41,136 nucleotides of DNA from an uncultured Prevotellaceae bacterium. Its GTDB lineage: Bacteria > Bacteroidota > Bacteroidia > Bacteroidales > Bacteroidaceae. Shown here piece after piece: positions 1 to 7,410 of the stretch. The position numbers and the translations under genes were made by a program. The notes under the pieces were generated by a model. It ran no database searches. It was not told the DNA's origin and worked only from the letters and a program-made list of their open reading frames with translations. The stretch is taken from NCBI GenBank assembly GCA_900316445.1, contig ONCZ01000035.1, positions 1-41,136 of the forward strand, given 5' to 3'. Each line of letters begins with the position of its first letter. Within the stretch, counting starts at the first letter, position 1.

Positions 1-180
1 CGGGGGGGTGCCTCGCGGCAGGGGGCTCGCAGCCCCCGAAAGCGTCTGCCTACTCAGTATCTCATTCCGTTAGCGACTGCAAACATAGTAACTTTGTGAC
101 GCGGGGGACCTCTTAATTGGGTCAAGGGACGGTTGGCTGACCTAAAATTCATAAATTCTCTTAATATCATCCCAATCATG
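1..180. other. Left-edge non-coding stretch with a GC-rich hairpin
   Basis: No convincing gene is seen before 235. The only structure is a perfect 7-bp stem with a 3-base loop at 21-37 (GGGGGCT, CGC, AGCCCCC) inside a very G-rich edge. It is not followed by a T run, so a terminator role is not supported. The gene to which this stretch belongs probably lies left of the window. Confidence 0.4.
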
Positions 181-210
181 TTGAAATGACTGGGATTTTT
201 TGTACTTTTG
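181..210 (+). promoter_or_regulatory. Bacteroidota-type promoter of the 422-aa gene
   Basis: TTG at 181-183 and TACTTTTG at 203-210 are separated by 19 bases, matching the -33/-7 pattern of the Bacteroidota primary sigma factor. The predicted transcript would begin about 20 bases before the ATG at 235. Confidence 0.75.
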
Positions 211-234
211 CACCTTATTGAATAATTAGGAACA

Positions 235-1503
235 ATGGCAGAGTATGAACTCCTCCTATCGGGCGTGCACTATGGTGCCAATGGCGACTCCGTGGCTGGT
301 CAGAAGGAGACGGATGAGATGCATGTGCGTACGCGTGAACTCCTCATGTGGATAGACCGCGAGCGTCCGCTCGTGGTGCTCTCGCCTGACCCCGTGAACC
401 ATATACACCGGGATGCCGTCATGGCTCGTGCCCAGGGAAGGCGCATCGGGCGCGTGGCTTTCGATGATGTTGAAAAAGCCTGGCGTTTGCTGAGTCAGAG
501 CGGACAGCCAATGGTGTGGGCCAACGTCAAAGAGGTGTTCATGGAGGAACATGGCTACGTGGTGGTGACGGTGATTGCGGACGAACTGCTGGAATCGCGA
601 CACCCTTCGGCATCGGAGACGGACTGGAAGCTGTGGCTGAGCGACCTGCCATTGCTGCCTCCCAGTGAACGGTTGCAGAAAGAGATGGAGGCGGAATACG
701 TGCTTGACAATCTGTATCTGCCCCATCTGTCGGAGATCAGCATATCGAAACTGAAAACCTATATCGACATCTGGCTGGAGGGTAGCAGGCACGACTTGAG
801 CTGCGAGGCACGCCAGAAATGCTCATATTACATAGAACAACTGATGGCCTCGAACGACAAGGAGGTGCGCCGGCTGGCAGAGCCCCTGAAGGAGCACCGG
901 AGAAGAATATGCGAACGTGGCCCTCTGGACGAACTGGCCACGGTGTGGTGGGCCGGCAGGCAGGAGAGCAGGGATGTGCAGCGTCTCTGGCATCAGTGGC
1001 GACTGAAGAACGAGAACAAACTGTGGCTGGGACTCAGGCGCATAGACACCATGCTGAGACAATTGCCAGGCGAACTGTACGGTGACATCGGACAGATGGA
1101 CGTGATCCTTTCCAGCCTCTATTATCTGAATACGCCGCGAAAGGCTTTCCTGTCTATCATGGCGCTGCTGATGTTGCGTGACCTGACTTGTCGCGAACTT
1201 GGCATCTCGATGCGCCCGATGACGGAGGATGAATATCAGCAGGACGGTCTCATCGCCAACCCGATGGAGATACCCACGACGATAGGCCGTGTGGTGGCCT
1301 TCGGTGAGACTCAATGCGACAAGGCCCAGAAGCAGACCATCCAGTTGTTGGCACAATGGCTTCGTGACGATTATGAGCAGAGCCACCCCCAAGAGATCGA
1401 GGCACTGGCAGGGACGGAGCCGCTGGTGGTCATCAACGGTGACGTGAATGGTGATGTCGTCGAAAGAGGTGGCACAAAAAATGAAAACAACATCGAAAAA
1501 TAA
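235..1503 (+). CDS. HIRAN-like domain protein with C-terminal GDVxGDV motif
   Basis: A 422-residue soluble protein without signal peptide. Residues about 5-115 resemble a HIRAN domain (a DNA-end or single-strand binding fold): a hydrophobic strand, then a DPVNHIHRDAV segment where the family has an NPYDxNA-like stretch, then GRRIGRV and an alternating helix and strand. Residues about 150-370 look mainly helical and I do not recognise them. The last 25 residues hold VVINGDVNGDVVERGGTKNE, a motif that reappears at the N-terminus of the next protein 11 bases downstream. The two are surely co-transcribed from the promoter at 181-210 and end at the terminator at 2104. The HIRAN assignment is by eye; the pair may be a signalling or conflict module, which is inference. 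Confidence 0.7.
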   Translation: MAEYELLLSGVHYGANGDSVAGQKETDEMHVRTRELLMWIDRERPLVVLSPDPVNHIHRDAVMARAQGRRIGRVAFDDVEKAWRLLSQSGQPMVWANVKEVFMEEHGYVVVTVIADELLESRHPSASETDWKLWLSDLPLLPPSERLQKEMEAEYVLDNLYLPHLSEISISKLKTYIDIWLEGSRHDLSCEARQKCSYYIEQLMASNDKEVRRLAEPLKEHRRRICERGPLDELATVWWAGRQESRDVQRLWHQWRLKNENKLWLGLRRIDTMLRQLPGELYGDIGQMDVILSSLYYLNTPRKAFLSIMALLMLRDLTCRELGISMRPMTEDEYQQDGLIANPMEIPTTIGRVVAFGETQCDKAQKQTIQLLAQWLRDDYEQSHPQEIEALAGTEPLVVINGDVNGDVVERGGTKNENNIEK

Positions 1504-1514
1504 GGATAGCGAAT

Positions 1515-2075
1515 ATGGCAGTGATCATAAAAGGAGATGTACACGGTGATGTCATCAGTGATGGCGGTGTGAAGAACGAGACGCACTATCACTATGGCCA
1601 TGAGCACCGGGTGGAGAACACTTTGAAGAAGGAGACGAACACCCAGAAGGCGACGGCTGTCTCGCTGGCGCCGGGACGGCAGGTAATCCTTGACCAGTTG
1701 CTGGCTCTGGCAGACAAGGGCGACTGGGTGGACGGCATCTCGGCAGAACTGGTCAAGGCGATGATAGAAGCGGTGCTGGGTCGTGGCAAGACTCCGCTGA
1801 CAAGCGACGAGACGGAGATGTCGGAAACCCTATGGCATCTGTTGGAAAACGGCCGGGGCGATCGCGTGGTCATCGTGTGGCAGAACATGGTGGGCTATCT
1901 GGATGACAAGAAGCTGTTCAGGGTGAAAGGTTCTCCGGCTCTGAACAAGGATTTCTTTGGCGACGACAAGGGATATACCAACATTGACAAGGGACGGCCA
2001 AGTAAGGGCCTGATGACGGCCGACTTTGAGAGTGTCATACCATTATTGGACGCCTATGTTCCTGACAAGAAGTAA
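1515..2075 (+). CDS. Unknown protein with N-terminal GDVxGDV motif
   Basis: A 186-residue soluble protein. Residues 3-22 (VIIKGDVHGDVISDGGVKNE) match the end of the upstream protein at 13 of 20 positions, followed by a His/Tyr-rich spacer (HYHYGHEHR). Residues 45-186 form a separate predicted helical and mixed domain with no motif I know. Codons of the shared motif differ from those of the upstream copy (GGA GAT GTA against GGT GAC GTG), so the likeness is kept at protein level and is not a fresh DNA duplication. It is the second gene of a two-gene operon closed by a strong terminator. Function unknown; partner or effector of the upstream protein is a hypothesis. Confidence 0.7.
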   Translation: MAVIIKGDVHGDVISDGGVKNETHYHYGHEHRVENTLKKETNTQKATAVSLAPGRQVILDQLLALADKGDWVDGISAELVKAMIEAVLGRGKTPLTSDETEMSETLWHLLENGRGDRVVIVWQNMVGYLDDKKLFRVKGSPALNKDFFGDDKGYTNIDKGRPSKGLMTADFESVIPLLDAYVPDKK

Positions 2076-2103
2076 TCTGACATAATCTGAGCGATATCTT
2101 GAG

Positions 2104-2142
2104 GTGCCCGGTTCTCGAATTTTGAGAATCGGGCACTTTTTG
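2104..2142 (+). terminator. Intrinsic terminator of the two-gene motif operon
   Basis: GTGCCCGGTTCTC (2104-2116) pairs with GAGAATCGGGCAC (2124-2136), 13 pairs with one G-T wobble and a 7-base loop, followed directly by TTTTTG. It lies 29 bases after the stop codon of the 186-aa gene. Confidence 0.9.
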
Positions 2143-2182
2143 TTTTATACTGATTTTGAGGGCGTTGCGTCATGCAACTGAA

Positions 2183-2238
2183 AATAATCTGAGATTATTC
2201 GCTCAGATTTGCCCAGATTATCAGCTTATGTACCTTTG
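2183..2238 (+). promoter_or_regulatory. Promoter with an upstream palindromic operator candidate
   Basis: TTTG at 2208-2211 and TACCTTTG at 2231-2238 are 19 bases apart, a textbook Bacteroidota promoter. Immediately upstream, AATAATCT-G-AGATTATT (2183-2199) is a perfect 17-base palindrome. Related TAATCTGA words also occur near 2073 and 2090, and the inverse CAGATTAT at 2214-2221 lies inside the promoter spacer. This suggests a repressor or activator site, but no regulator gene lies beside it. Confidence 0.65.
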
Positions 2239-2240
2239 CA

Positions 2241-2277
2241 CTTGCAAACCTGAGGACGCTCAGAACAAGTTTGCAAG
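2241..2277 (+). promoter_or_regulatory. Nested hairpin at the start of a 160-base 5' leader
   Basis: CTTGCAAAC (2241-2249) pairs perfectly with GTTTGCAAG (2269-2277). Inside it CTGAG (2250-2254) pairs with CTCAG (2259-2263). The stem starts about where the transcript from 2231-2238 should begin, so the mRNA would open with this structure. A second small stem, GTCGCC/GGCGAC at 2366-2385, precedes the ATG at 2406. The rest of 2278-2365 is AT-rich and shows nothing else. Confidence 0.5.
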
Positions 2278-2405
2278 CGCTCTACTACATTTATTGATAC
2301 AATTTGAAAGGCTGACAATCTCTCTCATACATACACACGTACATTAATTATTTATTCATTTAAAGGTCGCCTGAAAGGGGGCGACGTAAAACAAACATTG
2401 TGCTT

Positions 2406-3068
2406 ATGACACAAAATGAAATTAAGGACTTCAAAAAGTTCATGGTTGAACAGAACGCCTTCATGGTGTTCGAAAGAATCTACAGTCAGAACCGCATGTC
2501 GATAAACCCCAAGAATCTGGAGGACTATCTCGAACTGACCAGGGCTGACATCGTGATCCCACAGGCCTTCATCTATCCGAAAGGCATCTACGGCAGAGAC
2601 TTCTGGCTGGCCCTGAATAAGGAATGGACCACACTGCTCAACCAGAAGCGGGCCGAACATAGCGAGGCAGTCCAACTGGAAGGCTTCGACCTGGAAGTGG
2701 TCGACATCCGAAAGAAACAGTCCTGCCAGGGCCTGCCTAAGGACACTTGCTCACTGAGTCTCAGAGGCGGCAAACGGCTGACGCTGAACATGGAGCACTC
2801 GAAGATGATCGCCAAGAAACTCTCCACCCACATGCTGCTCACCCGTAGCCGACAGACTACAGACGTGGTGCTGATGTTCAACCGCCAGCGGGGTATCGAG
2901 GTGAAGTTCAAACCGGGCTCCAGCAGCCTGCAGTTCAACAACACCGAACTGGCCAACCACCTGATCGACCTGCTGGATCTCGACCCTGACCAGGAGTACT
3001 TCCAGTTGGGCATCGAGTTGCTGACTGAGACAAAGGATCATTTATTGTTTATGCTGAAAAAGAGATAA
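2406..3068 (+). CDS. Unknown Bacteroidota accessory protein
   Basis: A 220-residue soluble protein starting MTQNEIKDFKKFMVEQ. The ATG at 2406 is preferred to a GTG two codons upstream. No signal peptide, membrane segment or catalytic motif is visible; the N-terminal half is hydrophilic and helical, residues 90-200 contain alternating strands and helices ending LGIELLTETKDHLLFMLKKR. It is the first gene after the promoter and leader at 2183-2277 and is followed by another unknown protein and the primase-like gene, a grouping I associate with mobile or accessory islands of Bacteroides and Prevotella. Function unknown. Confidence 0.6.
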   Translation: MTQNEIKDFKKFMVEQNAFMVFERIYSQNRMSINPKNLEDYLELTRADIVIPQAFIYPKGIYGRDFWLALNKEWTTLLNQKRAEHSEAVQLEGFDLEVVDIRKKQSCQGLPKDTCSLSLRGGKRLTLNMEHSKMIAKKLSTHMLLTRSRQTTDVVLMFNRQRGIEVKFKPGSSSLQFNNTELANHLIDLLDLDPDQEYFQLGIELLTETKDHLLFMLKKR

Positions 3069-3161
3069 TCATTAATCGGGCGAAGGCGTGGTGAAGGAAG
3101 TCTACGTAGTGAAAATGGCCAAATTCCGACACAACCCTTCACTCACAACATTCGCAAGATT

Positions 3162-3488
3162 ATGAAAAAGTTTATTTTTGTTGTAAATGCCATTGAACTG
3201 ATCGCAAGACTGTTGGCAGGAGAGAGTATCGAGGGTAAGTTGTATATCGACAAGGACACCCAAGTATTAACGTTTAAGGCATGGAACCGCAAGGCGCCAA
3301 AATATACCAAGTACCGTAAGACCGGCGACACGGACTACGGTGGCCTCTGGAAGTCGGACAGGCATCTGTTGTGGCGAGAGAAGTTTCCTCTGAGTATGGG
3401 GCTGGATCGTATCTTGACAGCCATGGAGGCAGACAAGAACCAGGCTCAGAAGAACGTGGTGACAGACTATATCATCGAGAGTGTGTAA
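3162..3488 (+). CDS. Small unknown protein before the primase-like gene
   Basis: A 108-residue protein beginning MKKFIFVVNAIELIARLLAG. The first 20 residues are hydrophobic but lack a clear signal cleavage site. The middle is basic and rich in Lys, Arg and Tyr (WNRKAPKYTKYRKTGDTDYG). I know no family. It ends 18 bases before the DUF3987 gene and is probably translated from the same transcript. A role as accessory or DNA-binding partner of the primase-like protein is only suggested by position and charge. Confidence 0.5.
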   Translation: MKKFIFVVNAIELIARLLAGESIEGKLYIDKDTQVLTFKAWNRKAPKYTKYRKTGDTDYGGLWKSDRHLLWREKFPLSMGLDRILTAMEADKNQAQKNVVTDYIIESV

Positions 3489-3506
3489 CAGTTTTAATCC
3501 TCAAAT

Positions 3507-5828
3507 ATGTCAAGAATTGATTTAGGAGACAACATCAGGAAACCCTCGACCGTGCCAGCCACGGTCGAGGGTTTCAATGAGAGGGTGGACAGTCCTAAGA
3601 CCGGCCGTATCTGTGCCGAGCTGGCTGACGCTCTGGAGCAACACCTGAGGGGTGAACTCTCGAAAGAGGACTATAAGACAAAGAAGGCCGAACTGAAGAT
3701 TAATGCCTTTTTCTATACGCCTCATGCCCACTTCGCGAAGGGCTATAAGAGCAGTGAGGGTGAGCCATTGGACTCAGGCAAGGCGATTATCGATGTGGAC
3801 GGCAACCCTGCCGGTCGTGAGATATACACGAAGCGCATCATGGGCCGTGAGAAAGAGTTAGGCATCAATATGTTTAATATCTCCATCGGCGGTGGCGGCT
3901 TTGCCGTGCTCTTTGATATCCCGGAAGGACTGACACGCCAGCAGGCACAGGCATGGATGGCGCATGAGTTAGGCGATGTCGATTTTGACAAAGCTGTACA
4001 CGAGCAAGAGAGGGGAATATATATTCCGTGCAGGGAGTATATCCTCTATATCGACGAGGAGCTGATGTTCGGGGATGAGCTGAAGCCGGCAAAGCTGAGC
4101 AACGAAGAGCTTCGGAAGTTTTCTGCATCGGACAAACACGGACAAACACGGAGTTCTTCTCAATCGGTATCAGACAGTCCGAGCGCACAGGGTAAAGAAG
4201 TCCTTAAGTCCTGTAGTCCTTGCCAAATCATAGAGCCTGGCGCGAGGGCACTGGCTGCCTTTGACGAGACGCTAAAGACGACCGAACTGGACTTGGAGAC
4301 GCTTAACCGTGAAGGCGTCAGGCACAACACCCTGAAACTGCTCTTGCCCACGCTCTGCCAGATGATGCCCCAGGAGGAACTGCTCGGCGTGCTACGTCTG
4401 AGGATGCCCGAATACTCAAAGGAACAGGACTGCCTGACGCTGGTGAGTAACTTCTACAGCAAGTATGTAGACCTGAACCGTCCGATGAACCTGAAGCAGA
4501 AGGAGGTGTTCCTGAAGTCGCTGAAGGCTGACGAGATGGACTCTGAGGGGCGGGCTCCGTTGCCTGAATCGCCCATGATCATCATTGACTTCGGCAAGTT
4601 GCCGATAGGCCTGAAGGAGAGTCTGAAGCCCTATCCCCAGAAGATGTGGCCGGCACTGATCATAGGGCAGATGCCTGCCCTGATGGCCCTGGCCGACGGG
4701 GTGTCATACAGGTATTGCGACGGGAAGGTAGGCTATCTGGGTGGTATGGCCATCATCATCGGTGAACAGGCCTCGAACAAGTCGTGCATTGAGGAGGCCG
4801 TGGAGCGGTGGCTGGTGGACTTGCGTCATGATGACGAACTGGTGCGTGAGCGTGAGGACAAGGTGCGCGAGGCCAACCGTCAGCGTAAGGCCAACGAACG
4901 GGCTCAGGAGTCTCCGAAGGGAGTAGTCAGGGTGGTGCCTATCACCATCTCGTGCTCAAAGCTTCTGAAACGCCTGAAGCAGTCGCAGGGGCATTGTCTG
5001 TACTCCATCTGTTCTGAGGCCGAGACGCTGTTGAAGTCGAACGGTGGCGGTTCATGGGCCCAGAAGTGGGATATCTATCGTAATGCCTTCGGTCGGGAGC
5101 GCTGGGGTGTGGACTATAACTCAGACCAGTCTGAAAGCGGGGATGTCAGGGTTGCGTATTCGTGGACCATACTCGGCACGTTTCGGACCATCTTAAAGAT
5201 GTTCTCGGGCAAGAATGAATCGAACGCCGAAAACGGTCTGTCGAGCCGTATGATGCTCTCGGAGATGCCCGACGGCCTGTTTGAGAAGATCACGGTGTTC
5301 AAGGATTTGTCGGATGCTGACATGAACCGTATCAGCCAGGCTACTGCCATGCTTCGCACGGCCACGGGTTTCTATGAGACGCCAAGGTTGCGCAAGGCCA
5401 TTGACAAGTGGCTGGAGGAGAAGCGCGTGGAGTCATCGATGGAGATGGATATCATCAAGGACCGTTTCCGCCGTCGTGCCGGTCTGATCGGGTTCAGGTG
5501 TGGCGTGGTGTTCATGCTGTTGGCAGGCAAGGAATCGAGCGCGTGTGTTGACTTTGCCGTGAAGATGGCCGAATATACACTCCAGATGCAATTGAAGGTG
5601 TTCAAGCCGTTACTGGCCAAGCACTATGCCGACAGTAGCGTAAACTCCAGTAGCACGGTCAATGGCAATATCTTCGGTCGTCTGCCGTCACCGTTCAACA
5701 TACAAGACCTGCGTCAGTTGAAGGGTAACGAGATTGGCGATAATGCTCTCTACACCATTATCAGCCGTTGGAAAGCCGAGGGCTGGGTGGAAAAGAATGG
5801 CAAGTGTTGGATCAAGAAAAAGGCATAA
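3507..5828 (+). CDS. VirE_N / DUF3987 primase-like protein
   Basis: A 773-residue protein with the architecture of Bacteroidota BT4734-like proteins. Residues about 1-190 match the VirE N-terminal (BT4734-like) domain, with INAFFYTPHAHF at 65-76 and GINMFNISIGGGGF at 119-132. Residues 207-243 are a low-complexity linker made partly of short DNA repeats. Residues about 370-640 resemble DUF3987, a P-loop-like region of phage and plasmid replication proteins; the expected Walker A reads GEQASNKS (419-426), where Asn replaces the usual Gly before Lys. A coiled, Arg/Glu-rich stretch lies at 440-470 and a winged-helix-like end at 725-773 (YTIISRWKAEGWVEKNGKCW). Such proteins are thought to act in replication or DNA processing of mobile elements; the biochemical role is not established. 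It is followed by an M15 peptidase gene, a common neighbour. Confidence 0.75.
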   Translation: MSRIDLGDNIRKPSTVPATVEGFNERVDSPKTGRICAELADALEQHLRGELSKEDYKTKKAELKINAFFYTPHAHFAKGYKSSEGEPLDSGKAIIDVDGNPAGREIYTKRIMGREKELGINMFNISIGGGGFAVLFDIPEGLTRQQAQAWMAHELGDVDFDKAVHEQERGIYIPCREYILYIDEELMFGDELKPAKLSNEELRKFSASDKHGQTRSSSQSVSDSPSAQGKEVLKSCSPCQIIEPGARALAAFDETLKTTELDLETLNREGVRHNTLKLLLPTLCQMMPQEELLGVLRLRMPEYSKEQDCLTLVSNFYSKYVDLNRPMNLKQKEVFLKSLKADEMDSEGRAPLPESPMIIIDFGKLPIGLKESLKPYPQKMWPALIIGQMPALMALADGVSYRYCDGKVGYLGGMAIIIGEQASNKSCIEEAVERWLVDLRHDDELVREREDKVREANRQRKANERAQESPKGVVRVVPITISCSKLLKRLKQSQGHCLYSICSEAETLLKSNGGGSWAQKWDIYRNAFGRERWGVDYNSDQSESGDVRVAYSWTILGTFRTILKMFSGKNESNAENGLSSRMMLSEMPDGLFEKITVFKDLSDADMNRISQATAMLRTATGFYETPRLRKAIDKWLEEKRVESSMEMDIIKDRFRRRAGLIGFRCGVVFMLLAGKESSACVDFAVKMAEYTLQMQLKVFKPLLAKHYADSSVNSSSTVNGNIFGRLPSPFNIQDLRQLKGNEIGDNALYTIISRWKAEGWVEKNGKCWIKKKA
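4198..4221 (+). repeat. Three 8-bp tandem units inside the DUF3987 gene
   Basis: AAGTCCTT, AAGTCCTG and TAGTCCTT follow each other without gap. Just upstream, GACAAACACG is repeated twice in tandem (4131-4150). Both lie in the stretch coding for the linker between the VirE_N and DUF3987 domains and keep the frame. Confidence 0.7.
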
Positions 5829-5831
5829 AAC

Positions 5832-5863
5832 CTTACAATCTTACAACCTTACATCCTTACAAA
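5832..5863 (+). repeat. Four 8-bp tandem units after the DUF3987 gene
   Basis: CTTACAAT, CTTACAAC, CTTACATC and CTTACAAA follow each other exactly in the 60-base gap before the M15 peptidase gene. No inverted partner is seen. Confidence 0.8.
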
Positions 5864-5888
5864 GTATGTATTTTTAATCAGATAAAGT

Positions 5889-6338
5889 ATGAACGAAGTA
5901 AAAAATAACAAAACTATCAACCTCTCCGAGCACATGACGCTCGGGGAGGTTACCAAGAGCAGGCATACTGAGATCGACAACATCCCCAGCCATGTCGCGA
6001 TCGAGAACTTGAAACGCGTTTGCACGTGGTTAGAGGAACTGAGGGCGAGGGCAAGAACTCCCATCGTAATTAATAGTGGTTATCGCTCGCCTCAATTAAA
6101 TAAAAAGGTGGGAGGCTCTCCGACGAGCAATCATCTGACTGGGTGCGCCGTGGATATCAGAGTGACTGGTATTGAGCAGGCGATGAGATATGCGGTGATT
6201 CTGACGGACTACGCAGACGAGACCAAGCAGGATTATGACGAGCTGCTCATTGAACGCAATAAGAGCGGTGGCTACTGGCTGCACTTCGCCGTTCGTCCAA
6301 AGGATAATCGGAGAAAGACGATGTTCTTGCAAGTTTAG
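5889..6338 (+). CDS. M15-type D-Ala-D-Ala peptidase (phage-endolysin-like)
   Basis: A 149-residue protein of the Peptidase_M15_3 type, zinc peptidases that cut D-Ala-containing peptidoglycan cross-bridges. SGYRSP occurs at 63-68, the zinc-binding SNHLTGCAVD at 80-89 (His82, Asp89), and the second metal ligand in YWLHFA (His132). The length suits a stand-alone catalytic domain. There is no signal peptide, as in phage or element-borne lysins that need a holin or cell damage for release. It follows the DUF3987 gene, a pairing seen in many Bacteroides and Prevotella islands, and ends the plus-strand block; the next gene is convergent. Confidence 0.85.
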   Translation: MNEVKNNKTINLSEHMTLGEVTKSRHTEIDNIPSHVAIENLKRVCTWLEELRARARTPIVINSGYRSPQLNKKVGGSPTSNHLTGCAVDIRVTGIEQAMRYAVILTDYADETKQDYDELLIERNKSGGYWLHFAVRPKDNRRKTMFLQV

Positions 6339-6343
6339 ACACC

Positions 6344-6369
6344 TCACAAGGGGGACTGTCCCCCTGTGA
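6344..6369. repeat. REP-like palindrome between convergent genes
   Basis: TCACA-A-GGGGGAC T GTCCCCC-T-GTGA, a hairpin with a 7-bp perfect core and extended ends. A sibling with CACAC/GTGTG arms lies at 8299-8325. A 15-base direct repeat (GCAAGTTTAGACACC) starts at 6329 and again at 6371, one copy on each side. It could serve as a two-way terminator for the genes ending at 6338 and 6393, but no T run follows. Confidence 0.7.
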
Positions 6370-6392
6370 TGCAAGTTTAGACACCCCTGTGA

Positions 6393-7163
6393 TCATATAG
6401 TTGTAATTCTATAGCTCATAACAGTACAATAGAGTGATATGATGAGCAGCGGCAGATGGGCAAAGCCTATATAGACCGTGTGGGGGTTGAAGAACGAGAA
6501 CATATTATAGACTCCGATGATAAAACCCACGATGGCCGTTATCCTATAAATGACGATGTTGACCTTGGGCAGATTCAGCGTCAGGATGGTCAGAAACGCT
6601 GGGGTTGTCAGACAAAAGGCGGTCGCCGTGTTGCGGGTGAAGAAGTGCAAGGGATCGAAATCCAACTGGCCGCTATTGGTGAACGGGAACCAGTAGGCGA
6701 ACAGCGCCAGTATCATCATCCAGACGTATTTCCATCTGAAGTTGCTGAAGTCGAAGCAATTCTGCGGGCTGAACACTTCTGCGATCCATACGTAAGCCAC
6801 CAACAGGAACATCACCAGATTGACGGTGACAACGCTGAAACCATATTGCTCCGTCAGAGCGATGTTCTGGATGAAGGCAAAGGCGAGATAGGAAAGTGCC
6901 ACATACGCGTTGAACAGTGACTTCATCCTGTCTTTGGAGACAAAAAGCAAGATGAACATCAAAAGCGAAAGAGACTGGAACAAGCTATTGAACCCTCCCA
7001 AACGGACTTGTGGGGCATTGGAAAGAGTGACAGAAACAATCCGTCCGATGTCCCGTAAGTCAAAGTTGCGGCTGGCGAATGGAAGAAGTACAAACTGAGC
7101 CAACAGCAGTCCCACGAAGAACTGCCGTTTGGTCGAGATTGTCTCCAGTTTCCTCAATCCCAT
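6393..7163 (-). CDS. Polytopic membrane protein of unknown function
   Basis: A 256-residue integral membrane protein with about eight predicted hydrophobic segments, for example FFVGLLLAQFVLLPFA near residue 15, LNLVMF-type segments near 120-135, and FAHLPLLIISLYCTVMSY at the C-terminus. No transport or enzyme motif is recognised. It is the last gene of a minus-strand series of seven envelope genes and starts 22 bases after the stop of the 74-aa membrane protein. The role is unknown; it may anchor or export products of the upstream surface-protein genes. Confidence 0.65.
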   Translation of the reverse strand: MGLRKLETISTKRQFFVGLLLAQFVLLPFASRNFDLRDIGRIVSVTLSNAPQVRLGGFNSLFQSLSLLMFILLFVSKDRMKSLFNAYVALSYLAFAFIQNIALTEQYGFSVVTVNLVMFLLVAYVWIAEVFSPQNCFDFSNFRWKYVWMMILALFAYWFPFTNSGQLDFDPLHFFTRNTATAFCLTTPAFLTILTLNLPKVNIVIYRITAIVGFIIGVYNMFSFFNPHTVYIGFAHLPLLIISLYCTVMSYRITTI

Positions 7164-7185
7164 TGCTCAGTAGAAAAACGCGTGC

Positions 7186-7410
7186 TTACTTCTTCTTTTT
7201 CTGATAATAGTAATAGCAGATCAGGATCCAGCCCAAGGCTGCGAGTAAACCAGCCGTCGTTGTCAGGACGCCATACTGGGCATCTGTCCCCGTAATATAT
7301 AATACTGCCAAGGTCACATGTGTGATGATCACAAGAATCAAACCAATCACACCAATCAATTTCATTTCCTTCATACTATATTCTTTTAAGTTAAAATTGT
7401 AGTTACTCAT
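7186..7410 (-). CDS. Small two-helix membrane protein
   Basis: At most 74 residues. Two hydrophobic helices (LIGVIGLILVIITHVTLAVL and a second around VLTTTAGLLAALGWILICYY) are followed by a basic tail QKKKK that should stay in the cytoplasm. The ATG at 7410 overlaps the stop of the upstream lipoprotein gene as ATGA, supporting translational coupling; an internal ATG at 7374 (MKEMKLIG) preceded by an A-rich stretch is an alternative start. No known family. Confidence 0.6.
   Translation of the reverse strand: MSNYNFNLKEYSMKEMKLIGVIGLILVIITHVTLAVLYITGTDAQYGVLTTTAGLLAALGWILICYYYYQKKKK

Noticed and set aside
21-37. GC-rich hairpin as terminator
   Set aside because: No T run follows on either strand; kept only as a structure.
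1-180. tRNA or attachment site at the left edge of the island
   Set aside because: I searched for a cloverleaf and for a direct repeat with the far island end by eye and found neither; no integrase gene is present.
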